NCBI GenBank assembly: GCA_964587655.1
Contig: CAZPMT010000002.1
Location: forward strand, 1-64,000
Reading direction: 5' to 3'
DNA length: 64,000 nucleotides
Source: CAZPMT01 sp964587655
Lineage (GTDB): Bacteria > Hydrogenedentota > Hydrogenedentia > Hydrogenedentales > SLHB01
Position numbers and translations under genes: made by a program. Below the pieces are notes generated by a model. That model had not been told where the DNA came from and did no database searches. It was given only the letters and a program-made list of their open reading frames with translations. Shown one piece after another: positions 34,449-42,420 of the stretch (positions are counted from its first letter, which is position 1; each line of letters opens with the position of its first letter).

Positions 34449-36782
34449 ATGTCATTGATCGCGTGTGCGCTGGCCTGTCAGATTTGCGCAACTGGGGGGA
34501 TCCTGGCCCGTTTTGACGCCGGGGAAACCGATGGCGCGCAGGGATTGCGCCTTGTTGAATCTCCATCGCTGCACAGGGAAACGCGAGGCGGGAAGACGGT
34601 GCTTCGGATGGATCCGTCGGGACGCCATTACGAGGAAGATGTATGGGCGTTCCGCATTGCGGACCGCGGCCTGCGCGCGCGAAGCGCGTTTGTCATTGAG
34701 GTCGAATTCTGGGATGAGGGTTACGGCATTATCGCCGCGCGGCGGTTGACGGACCCCGCGTTCAACGGGCAATACGCGAACGCGGCCCGATCCGTTTCGT
34801 ACACGCGCCTGAACTCTCAACAGTTCCGCACGGCGGCCTTTCAGTTTGATGCGGCGTCATCCTCGAAAGGCGATTCGGATAAGCCGGACCTTGAACTCAC
34901 CGGCATTCAGTTCCTTCGTTCGGTACGCGTCAAGGCCCGCGTCGATGATGCGTACTGGACGGCCCTGCAAGATTCCATTCCGCTGATCGCGCAACCGGCA
35001 GTCGCCGTTCCGCGAGACAAAGACGTTGTGTGTAGCGCGGGCGTGGAAGTCCTCGGGCGCGAGGGCACGCTGGAACGTTCACTCGCCAATCTGCGCGAGC
35101 AGGCGCCGTTGGCTAAGGCCCTGGGGTTCAATGGAATCGAGGCGTACGTGCGATGGGATCTTGTCGAACCGGAACCGGGACGCTTCGACTGGAGTTATTA
35201 CGACGCCATCGCCGCGGAGATCCAGCGCCACGGTTTGAAGATGTTTCCGCTCCTGGTGGTAGGGTCGGCCTACTCGCTGCCCGACTGGTTCTTCCGCTCC
35301 GAAGAGAACGTGGGGTTCGTCTGTCTCGAACATGGCTTGAGCAATCCGATCCAGAGCATATGGAGTCCTTACCACAAGAAACACGTGACGCGTTTTCTGC
35401 AAGCGTTCGGCCAACACTATGAGCCGATGCAGTGTTTGTTGGGCGTGCGTTTGGGACCCTCCGGCAATTTCGGCGAGTCGCAGTATCCCGCTTCAGGCGA
35501 TTGGGGGTTTCACGGAGAGTCCATGCACCTCCATATCGGCATGTGGGCGGGCGACAGTTACGCGCTCGCCGATTTCCAGCGTCGGCTGAAACTGAAGTAC
35601 GGCGCCATCGCCGCCTTGAATGACGCGTGGCAGACCAAGCATCGCGGGTTCGAAGAGATCCGCATGCAGTTGCCCGACCAATGCCTGTCGAGACGGCAGC
35701 GGATCGACCTGAACACGTGGTACACGGATTCGATGAGCGAATGGTGCGAGTGGTGGGCCGTCGAAGCGCGCAAGGCGATGCCCAACACGCCGCTCTACCA
35801 ATCCGCCGGCGGCTGGGGAGCGGCGGAGATTGGCACCGACTACTCCGCACAGACCAAGAGCATGCTCAAGGTCAAGGGCGGCATTCGCCTGACTAATGAA
35901 CTCGACAGTTTCCATCAAGCGTATTACGCAACGCGCCTCGCCGCGACGGCCGCCCGGAACTACGATGTGCCGCTCGGTTTCGAGCCCGCCATGGGTCACA
36001 CTGCGCGCGGCACGGCGGGCCGCTTGTTCAACTGCGTAACGAACGGCGGCGTGCATTTCTTCACGTATGGCGGAAACGTTTTCAACCATCAAACGTCCAT
36101 CGAGTCGTGGCTCAAACACTACCCATTGCTCGATCTGCACTGGAAACCGCTCGTGGACGTCGCGCTGTTCTACCCGCAAACGATGAATTTTCTCGCGCAC
36201 GACACGTTCCGCTATCTGAACGCGTGGGGGTTCAATCCGATTGCCCGCGTATTGCGCGACATCGTTGAGGTGGATTATCTCGATGACCGGCTGATCCTGG
36301 ATGGGTTCCTGGATCGCTACAAGGTGCTCGTCTTCGTATGGGGCAACCAGATCGAGAAGCCAGTGCTCGAGCGCGTCGACGCGTGGCTGCGCAACGGCGG
36401 CACGATCATTTTCCCGTGCGAGTTGTACACGAAATTGGCGACCGTGGAAAACGACACCGGATGCTTTGACCGTTGGTCTCGCGGCGACGTGGGACAAGGC
36501 CGCTTCTTCCGCCAAGTCGGCGACGACGAGCCGCCCGACGTTTACGCAGAGTTCGTGCGGGCAAACCTCTTGAGTCTCCCCACGCTCTCGAACGCGACGC
36601 GGATTGCCATTGAAGCGGAACGCCCCCGTAACGTTTTCCTCAGCGCCCAAGCCGGCGGTCAGTTTCTCATTCTGAACTTCAATGACGCGCCCGCGACGGT
36701 CAAACATCCCGACTTGGGCGAAGTGACCATCGCCCCGTACGCCATAGCGAGTGCCGAGAGCTCCCGCCGCGAGAATCGATGA
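34449..36782 (+). CDS. TIM-barrel glycoside hydrolase, GH14/GH42-like
   Basis: The 777-residue protein has a short hydrophobic start (LIACALACQICATGG), an N-terminal beta-rich region to about residue 190, and a TIM-barrel glycosidase core. The core begins VEVLGREGTLERSLANLREQ, and shows GIEAYVRWDLVEPEPGRFDW, as in GH42/GH5-type enzymes, and LLGVRLGPSGNFGESQYPAS, which resembles the catalytic-Glu region of beta-amylase-like GH14. A second acidic region is RLTNELDSFHQAYYATR. The C-terminus (about 560-777) looks like a class-I-amidotransferase-like domain and a small beta domain, as in GH42. Substrate is unknown. AAAGGA precedes the ATG. It converges with the amidohydrolase gene. Confidence 0.75.
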   Translation: MSLIACALACQICATGGILARFDAGETDGAQGLRLVESPSLHRETRGGKTVLRMDPSGRHYEEDVWAFRIADRGLRARSAFVIEVEFWDEGYGIIAARRLTDPAFNGQYANAARSVSYTRLNSQQFRTAAFQFDAASSSKGDSDKPDLELTGIQFLRSVRVKARVDDAYWTALQDSIPLIAQPAVAVPRDKDVVCSAGVEVLGREGTLERSLANLREQAPLAKALGFNGIEAYVRWDLVEPEPGRFDWSYYDAIAAEIQRHGLKMFPLLVVGSAYSLPDWFFRSEENVGFVCLEHGLSNPIQSIWSPYHKKHVTRFLQAFGQHYEPMQCLLGVRLGPSGNFGESQYPASGDWGFHGESMHLHIGMWAGDSYALADFQRRLKLKYGAIAALNDAWQTKHRGFEEIRMQLPDQCLSRRQRIDLNTWYTDSMSEWCEWWAVEARKAMPNTPLYQSAGGWGAAEIGTDYSAQTKSMLKVKGGIRLTNELDSFHQAYYATRLAATAARNYDVPLGFEPAMGHTARGTAGRLFNCVTNGGVHFFTYGGNVFNHQTSIESWLKHYPLLDLHWKPLVDVALFYPQTMNFLAHDTFRYLNAWGFNPIARVLRDIVEVDYLDDRLILDGFLDRYKVLVFVWGNQIEKPVLERVDAWLRNGGTIIFPCELYTKLATVENDTGCFDRWSRGDVGQGRFFRQVGDDEPPDVYAEFVRANLLSLPTLSNATRIAIEAERPRNVFLSAQAGGQFLILNFNDAPATVKHPDLGEVTIAPYAIASAESSRRENR

Positions 36783-36803
36783 GGAGCGATCTTAGCACGC
36801 GTA

Positions 36804-38549
36804 CTACGCCTGAAGCGGTTGTCCTGCGAGTGTCCGCGCGTTCACAGTGCCGTCTTGCAGGACTTGTTTCCCGTTCATGAACACGATTTCGATTCCCGTG
36901 GGAATTCGGTCGAATTCGGCAATGGTGGTGTTGTCTTTGACCGTATGCCAGTCGAAGACCGTGACATCGGCCGCCGTTCCTTTCCTGAGATAACCGCGGT
37001 CCTTTAGGCGGAAACGGTCTGCGGTTGCGCCCGTCATCTTGCGAACGGCCTGCTCGAGCGAGATCCGGTTTCGGTCCCGCGCGTACTGCAGGAAGAGCGG
37101 GAAGGTCCCGTACGACGCGGGGTTTCTATTCTCTTTCCCCGGTAGCGCATCCGTCATGAACAAGCAGGCCGGGTACTGCATGAGCGCGTCGATAATCTCC
37201 ATGTTGCTGTAATTGTGAAGCAACACGCGCGTGTCTCGCTCTCCGCTCTTCTCGGCCAACTCGATGAAGGTCTCGAAAGGACCGCGCCCACGCTTCTGCG
37301 CGATATCCGACAGGAACATGCCTTCATACTGCTTGAAGTCGGAATGAGCGACGGACATGACCTGAATGTCCGGGTAGCTCAAACCGACCAGCATCGAAAG
37401 CGCCGTGAGCTCGGCCTCGAGTCTCTTGAGCGCTTCCGGGTTGTGGTAGCTGTCCGGAAGCTTCTCGCGAAACCATTTGGGCATGATCACGCCAAGAATC
37501 GAGTTGCCGCAATGGTAGGGATACGAATCGATCTGCACGTCGATCCCCTCGGCGATTGCGGCGTCGACGGCCGCGAGACATTCCTGATACGTGACGTGGG
37601 ACTTCGTGCCCGCGAACATCAGGTGCGAGTACTGGAGGCGCACGCCGGTCTCGCGCGCGACGCCGATCATTTCTTTGAGCGCAAGCACATTGTGCGGGGG
37701 GCCGAACGGATTGAGCGGGTACTCCGCCGACAGTATCGAGTAGGCGCGTCCGTGGACGGCAAGGATCTTGTCCCTGCTCTTCGCCAACTGAGCCACGCGC
37801 TTGATCTCATCCATCGTGGCGAAGATCCCGGGCGCATATTGCAACCCGAGTGAAACGCCTATCGCGCCTTCATCCATGGCGCGTTCGAGCAGCGCGAGCA
37901 GCTCCTTCATCTCGTCATCTGTAAGCGGGCTCGGATCCATTCCGCGGATCGAAACGCGAATCGTGCCGTGGCCCGCTAGGTTTGCGAGGTTGTGGCTCAT
38001 GCCTGCGCCGCGCATATGCTCGTAGTACTCCGCCATTGTGTCCCACGGCATCTCGGCGTTGGGAAACAGGCCCGGCGCGATTTCCTTCTTGTGCCCGCTC
38101 GATTTGCGAAATCCCGCGACGCCGAACCCGCAATTGCCGGCCACAAACGTCGTGCACCCTTGCGCGATGAACGGCAGCTTCAATTCGTCGCGCCCCTCGA
38201 GCGGAAGAATCCAGTCCATGTGGGAGTGCGCGTCAATGAATCCCGGCGCCACCACCTTGCCGGTGACATCAAGCGTCGGGCAATCGATGTCGATCGGGGA
38301 CTCCGACACCTCCTCGATCCGCCCTCCTTTGATGAGAACGCAGCCCGCAAAACCTTTCTTGCCCGCGCCATCGACGATGAGGCCGTTCTTGAGCAGAGTG
38401 CACGGTTCCGAGTCCGCAGCTTCCACCGTGGTCCGTTTCAACAGCGAGCCGCCGATCAGCACACCGGAGGCCGTCGCCCCGAGCCGCAGCAGCTTTCTTC
38501 GCGAGATGCGTCTTACGCCAAGACTATCAGCGTTTCCTTCGGGCTTCAT
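36804..38549 (-). CDS. D-aminoacylase-like amidohydrolase with Tat signal
   Basis: The 581-residue protein starts with a Tat signal (SRRKLLRLGATASGVLIGGS) and then an amidohydrolase of the N-acyl-D-amino-acid deacylase group. GKVVAPGFIDAHSHMDW carries the HxH metal motif, followed by TTFVAGNCGFGVAG, HGRAYS, QLQ-like metal positions in GVRLQYSHLMF, and FMTDALPG near the C-terminus. Such enzymes remove acyl groups from N-acyl-D-amino acids, possibly from peptidoglycan or D-peptides, in the periplasm. I chose the ATG at 38549 with GGAGA 8 bases upstream; the frame continues nearly 100 codons into the SGNH gene in another frame. The three genes 36804-40692 are closely spaced and probably one operon. 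Confidence 0.88.
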   Translation of the reverse strand: MKPEGNADSLGVRRISRRKLLRLGATASGVLIGGSLLKRTTVEAADSEPCTLLKNGLIVDGAGKKGFAGCVLIKGGRIEEVSESPIDIDCPTLDVTGKVVAPGFIDAHSHMDWILPLEGRDELKLPFIAQGCTTFVAGNCGFGVAGFRKSSGHKKEIAPGLFPNAEMPWDTMAEYYEHMRGAGMSHNLANLAGHGTIRVSIRGMDPSPLTDDEMKELLALLERAMDEGAIGVSLGLQYAPGIFATMDEIKRVAQLAKSRDKILAVHGRAYSILSAEYPLNPFGPPHNVLALKEMIGVARETGVRLQYSHLMFAGTKSHVTYQECLAAVDAAIAEGIDVQIDSYPYHCGNSILGVIMPKWFREKLPDSYHNPEALKRLEAELTALSMLVGLSYPDIQVMSVAHSDFKQYEGMFLSDIAQKRGRGPFETFIELAEKSGERDTRVLLHNYSNMEIIDALMQYPACLFMTDALPGKENRNPASYGTFPLFLQYARDRNRISLEQAVRKMTGATADRFRLKDRGYLRKGTAADVTVFDWHTVKDNTTIAEFDRIPTGIEIVFMNGKQVLQDGTVNARTLAGQPLQA

Positions 38550-38586
38550 CGTCACGTTCTCCAATCGTTCAACGCGGCTCTCGTTT

Positions 38587-39798
38587 TCATCCCTCATGCG
38601 GCGGCATCGCTGAAAGTGGGCGATTAGAATTCTTTGCGTTGATCTGCCGCTTCTCACCCTCCAGGAATCGGCGAAACGAATCGTCTTGAAGGATCTGTTC
38701 CGCGATAAGGGCGTAGCCTTTGCCCAAGGGATGACTCGCATCGGCGTACAGGTCGCTGGGCAACTTAGGCGGCGCGTAGTGTGGGATGCGCTGCTCGTCC
38801 AACCAGACATCGATGCCGTGCTTGATCGCGTTGTAAGGTTCAAACTGTTCTTCTTTGATCATGTATTCATTGAAAGGCCCAACGACGACGAAGACGCTGT
38901 TATCTCGCGCGCGCAGCGTGCGGACCGTCTGCTGGAAGGAACGCCACTGGATCGAGGAGGCAGGCTCAACCCACTCGAAGTCGACGGGCGCCCCCACGGT
39001 CTCTGACCAAGCGGCGGGCTTGTGCCGCAGTTCCGTACTTGGTTCGGGAAGTTCCAGCGTGATTTTCGCAAGGGGATTCGAGTACGGGTTCTCCCTTGCC
39101 CAAGTTGCGATGTCCGTATTCTCGAAATACGTTATGGCAAGATGGCTGGTCCATGCACGGAAGGGAAGATAGCGTTCGATCACGATGCCGATTCTGTTGG
39201 CATAGGATTCCTTATAGCACGGGATCCACGGCGCGAATTGCGGAACGAGCTTCGGGTGATTGAACTGGAATTCCCGCTCGGTCTGAAGATCGTGCCGTTT
39301 CGAACTCATCCAAAGCGGATTGAAATGGAGGATGACGTTCCGTCCGCGGATCGCTCGTGCGTAATAAGCGATCAGCCCGGACATCGCCGCGGGATGAATT
39401 CCGTCCACACCGAGATTCACAAAGCGTTCGGAACCCGAAAGGTTGTTGAGATGATGCGTAAGCGTGTCCTGCGGTGTAACGTACTCACCCCAGATAACCG
39501 AGTCGCCGATCACCAGTATCTTGTCCGGGTCGCGGGCCAGCCTGCAATAACGCGCGTACAGCCAGTAATCGTTGCACAACTCGTAGGGAATGCGGTAGTC
39601 GGTTCCGGGTTTGAACGGCTCGATGCGTTGCCAGCCCCACGGAATGCACACACACAGCAGAATCACAAGCGCCCCCGCAATGATCCATTCGCGGCCTGAA
39701 AGGCGAACCGTGTTCGATCCGAACGGCGCCTCGATCACAGGCCGAGGGCGATCTTCCTGTGTCGTCAATGCCGCCTTCACTGTGTCTGAGTCTGGCAT
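38587..39798 (-). CDS. Membrane-anchored SGNH/GDSL-like hydrolase
   Basis: The 403-residue protein has one membrane helix at about residues 36-55 (WIIAGALVILLCVCIPWGW) and an SGNH-type domain outside. Motifs are KILVIGDSVIWGEYVTP (block I, Ser in GDS), VNLGVDGIHPAAM (block II Gly/Asn region) and YADASHPLGKGYALIAEQIL (block V, DxxH). This group contains acyl- and acetyl-esterases, including enzymes that act on polysaccharides. Substrate unknown. It begins 15 bases after the SUMF1-like gene and ends 37 bases before the amidohydrolase start. Confidence 0.8.
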   Translation of the reverse strand: MPDSDTVKAALTTQEDRPRPVIEAPFGSNTVRLSGREWIIAGALVILLCVCIPWGWQRIEPFKPGTDYRIPYELCNDYWLYARYCRLARDPDKILVIGDSVIWGEYVTPQDTLTHHLNNLSGSERFVNLGVDGIHPAAMSGLIAYYARAIRGRNVILHFNPLWMSSKRHDLQTEREFQFNHPKLVPQFAPWIPCYKESYANRIGIVIERYLPFRAWTSHLAITYFENTDIATWARENPYSNPLAKITLELPEPSTELRHKPAAWSETVGAPVDFEWVEPASSIQWRSFQQTVRTLRARDNSVFVVVGPFNEYMIKEEQFEPYNAIKHGIDVWLDEQRIPHYAPPKLPSDLYADASHPLGKGYALIAEQILQDDSFRRFLEGEKRQINAKNSNRPLSAMPPHEG

Positions 39799-39813
39799 CC
39801 GGTATTACCCGCG

Positions 39814-40692
39814 TCACTTGGATGGCGTTTCACGATAACTCCGCACGCAGCGGAAACCATAGATGTCGTAACCGAAACACGCGTCGGTATAGGCCGGGTT
39901 CTCGTTGTAGCGATATGCTAAACGGCACGCATCCGGGGTGGAATTCCAACACCCGCCCCGGAGCACTTTCTTATCGCCCGAGTCGGGCCCCTTGGGATCC
40001 TGCGCCGGACCCGCGGCGTAGTAGTCGACCTTGTAGAAATCGTTGCACCATTCCCACACGTTCCCGTGCATGTCGTAGAGGCCCCACGCATTGGGCTTCC
40101 GTTGACCCACGGGACGCGGCTTGCCACCTGAATTTGCCTTGAACCATGCGTATCGCTGCAAGTCGGCATCCGTTTCCGCGAAGGAGTACGCGGTCGTCGC
40201 GCCGGCCCGGGCGGCGTATTCCCATTCCGCTTCAGTCGGCAGGCGGTAGCCGCTGGCTTCAAAGCGGCACGCCCACGTTTTCAGGTCGTAGGCCGGCTCG
40301 AGTCCTTCACGGCGTGAACGTTCGTTGCAGTAACGCACGGCGTCGGACCAGCGTAACTGTTCGACCGGATTCTTCGGGCCTTTCACTTTCGACGGATTGC
40401 TTCCCATCACCTGTTCGTACTCCTGCTGCGTCACCTCGAACTTGTCGATTGCGAACGAACCGACCGTCACCGCGTGCGGCGCCTCATCCACTTCGCTGTC
40501 CTTCTGTCCCATCGTGAATGTTCCGTCCGGCAGGAGAACCATCTGCACCCCTGACTGAGTGGCAATCTCCTGCGGCGAGGCAGGTGCCGATTCACCGGCG
40601 CAGACGGCCGCGAAGAGACACGTCAAGAAAATACAGACAAGGGGTTGCAACCCCTTGTCCACAATACGGCGGCTGTTGCGTTTGATCTGCAT
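39814..40692 (-). CDS. SUMF1/formylglycine-generating-enzyme-like protein
   Basis: The 292-residue protein has a signal peptide and a SUMF1-type (C-type lectin-like) domain: VQMVLLPDGTFTMGQKDSEV, FEVTQQEYEQVMGSNPS, GYRLPTEAEWEYAARAGATT, WGLYDMHGNVWEWCNDFY, KVLRGGCWNS and YGFRCVRS. Members convert a sulfatase cysteine to formylglycine or have unrelated binding or catalytic roles; no sulfatase gene is in the window. I chose the ATG at 40692 with AAGGAG 6 bases upstream. A 24-bp palindrome (40636-40659) lies within the signal-peptide region and supplies the residues DKGLQPLV between the positive start and the hydrophobic core. Confidence 0.92.
   Translation of the reverse strand: MQIKRNSRRIVDKGLQPLVCIFLTCLFAAVCAGESAPASPQEIATQSGVQMVLLPDGTFTMGQKDSEVDEAPHAVTVGSFAIDKFEVTQQEYEQVMGSNPSKVKGPKNPVEQLRWSDAVRYCNERSRREGLEPAYDLKTWACRFEASGYRLPTEAEWEYAARAGATTAYSFAETDADLQRYAWFKANSGGKPRPVGQRKPNAWGLYDMHGNVWEWCNDFYKVDYYAAGPAQDPKGPDSGDKKVLRGGCWNSTPDACRLAYRYNENPAYTDACFGYDIYGFRCVRSYRETPSK
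40636..40659. repeat. 24-bp perfect palindrome, copy 2 (in CDS)
   Basis: Identical to 20276-20299. In the SUMF1-like gene it is read as eight whole codons (DKGLQPLV) within the signal peptide. Confidence 0.85.
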
Positions 40693-40743
40693 TACGGACT
40701 CCTTCACCTATTCCTTCTTCGCTGTTGTGCTATTCATCCCTGC

Positions 40744-42420
40744 CTACCACGGCGGCGACCCGTTGAGGGCCGTGCGAATCGCGGCACGGACCGCTTCGGC
40801 GTATCCGATTGCCTTCGGCGTGGCCACGCACGCAAGGGCGGCCTGCTGTGCCCACTCGCGGGCCAACATGCTGAAGCGCATTCCCGCGACCTCAGCATGT
40901 CCCCAGGCAAGCACGTTGCAGGTGTCGATCAACTCTTCACACTCAGGGTACACTTCCGGATCGCCGGTATCGAGGAGTTCCTTGAGGCGCTGTGCCGCCC
41001 GATCCGCGCGGGCCATGTGCTGCTCCGGCGTGTTCTCGCCGTACAACTCCATCTTGACCCGAAGCCCTTCATCGAGCAGCTTGGCCTGTTCCATCATTTT
41101 CTCGATGTAGGTTGCGACGCCGGGATCGTTGTTCTTTTCCTTCGCCCACGCTTCAAGTTGGCCGCGCGTCTCGTCGACGAACCTGAATGCCGCCTGGTTT
41201 CTTTGCTGAACGATAGCCACGTAGTCAGCCAGGAAGTCGGCGTATTCGGACAGGAACTCCTTCTCGCGTTTCTGAACGCCCAACGTGAAAATGGTTCGCC
41301 GCATGACCTTCGTGCCCCCGCACGCAACAAAGCCTACGTTCGGAGCATTTCTCGGGCCGCGGGGAAGCTCCGCCCGTTTGTTCTGCTGCGCAATGAGATC
41401 CGCAATCGGAGTGCGAGAGACGAATCCCATCAGCGTCTTGTCGCCGTCATCCATCGGGTACATTATTGCCTCGCCGCGCGGGGGGATTTTCTTGCCGAGA
41501 CGGATGAAAGCCCGCTCCCCTTCGAACCAAACGGGCCACGCACAGTCGCCCACCTCTGGGCGGTATTGCTCGTTGGGTTTCTTTTGAAACAGGAAGGTGC
41601 GCACCGTCGTCGTTTCCGCCCTCAGCGGAAGCTGCGTCTTGTACGTGGCCGGGTAAGGTCTTTTCCATTCGAGCTCGACGTTCCTCTCGAGATACTCCGG
41701 CTTGAGGGTTTCCTTCCGCCAGATCTGCGGGCCCGCCAAGACCTCCAGATACATTTCCTTGCCGTCCAACGCGATCTTGAGTGCTCCGAAGATACGCGTT
41801 GCCCCGCTGTTTTCCGGCAAGAGCGATACGGTCTGTGCGCCCGCGGGCCAGGCACACGCAACGATTCCGCCGTTCCCCTCGATCAGTCCGGCAAACCAGT
41901 CCTCATCGGGCACGTGGATCTCATCAAGGTTGGGATACGTGTCCGCGGCATAGAGCACGTCCTCGAGCCGTATCCCCGGCAGGATGCCCACCGCGATCCG
42001 GCCCCGAACATAGACTCCGCCCATCCCCTCTCCCGGCGTTATCCGCAAAGTTCCCTTGCTCGTGAGGTGAAACCGAGACTCGAAGTTCTTGCCCTGCGCG
42101 GAAAACACGGCGTGCACCTCCGTCTGATCCGCAGTCCCCGGGTTTGTCGTCTCACACGAGACGATCCCATCGGATTCGACGCCCGCGCCGGTGAAGGGAA
42201 TGATGCGGACGGCCTCGCCGCCGGAAGTGAGAACCAACTCCGCGGGTTGTTTGCGCAGGACGGCGTTCCAGTCAGCACCGTCACGCGGCGAGGACGCCGC
42301 GGCCACGGAGTCGTTGTCTCGAATGGCAATGTCCGCGTGGCTGAGCAACGCCACGCAAACGAAGGTGAATAGCCCCAGGAATATGCTCTTGATTCGTTTT
42401 GATTCCATAGCGGTTTTCAT
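40744..42420 (-). CDS. Secreted hypothetical protein, translationally coupled
   Basis: The 558-residue protein has a signal peptide (IKSIFLGLFTFVCVALLSHA) and no family I can name. The first 340 residues look beta-rich and resemble a large carbohydrate-active-type sandwich (GIVSCETTNPGTADQTEVHA, EMYLEVLAGPQIWRKETL); residues 380-558 are helical (FRFVDETRGQLEAWAKEK, IEKMMEQAKLLDEGLRVK). The last part resembles the C-terminus of the preceding gene, which also ends in a helical region. Its ATG overlaps the upstream stop as ATGA, so translation is coupled. A 27-bp half-palindrome (42283-42309) near the N-terminus encodes SVAAASSPR. Confidence 0.7.
   Translation of the reverse strand: MKTAMESKRIKSIFLGLFTFVCVALLSHADIAIRDNDSVAAASSPRDGADWNAVLRKQPAELVLTSGGEAVRIIPFTGAGVESDGIVSCETTNPGTADQTEVHAVFSAQGKNFESRFHLTSKGTLRITPGEGMGGVYVRGRIAVGILPGIRLEDVLYAADTYPNLDEIHVPDEDWFAGLIEGNGGIVACAWPAGAQTVSLLPENSGATRIFGALKIALDGKEMYLEVLAGPQIWRKETLKPEYLERNVELEWKRPYPATYKTQLPLRAETTTVRTFLFQKKPNEQYRPEVGDCAWPVWFEGERAFIRLGKKIPPRGEAIMYPMDDGDKTLMGFVSRTPIADLIAQQNKRAELPRGPRNAPNVGFVACGGTKVMRRTIFTLGVQKREKEFLSEYADFLADYVAIVQQRNQAAFRFVDETRGQLEAWAKEKNNDPGVATYIEKMMEQAKLLDEGLRVKMELYGENTPEQHMARADRAAQRLKELLDTGDPEVYPECEELIDTCNVLAWGHAEVAGMRFSMLAREWAQQAALACVATPKAIGYAEAVRAAIRTALNGSPPW
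42283..42309. repeat. 27-bp half-palindrome copy of the 34198 element (in CDS)
   Basis: Identical over 27 bases to the right arm of the 94-bp element (34265-34291); begins ACGCGGCGAGGACGCCGCGG. Read in the host gene it gives SVAAASSPR, nine whole codons, just after the signal peptide. Confidence 0.85.
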
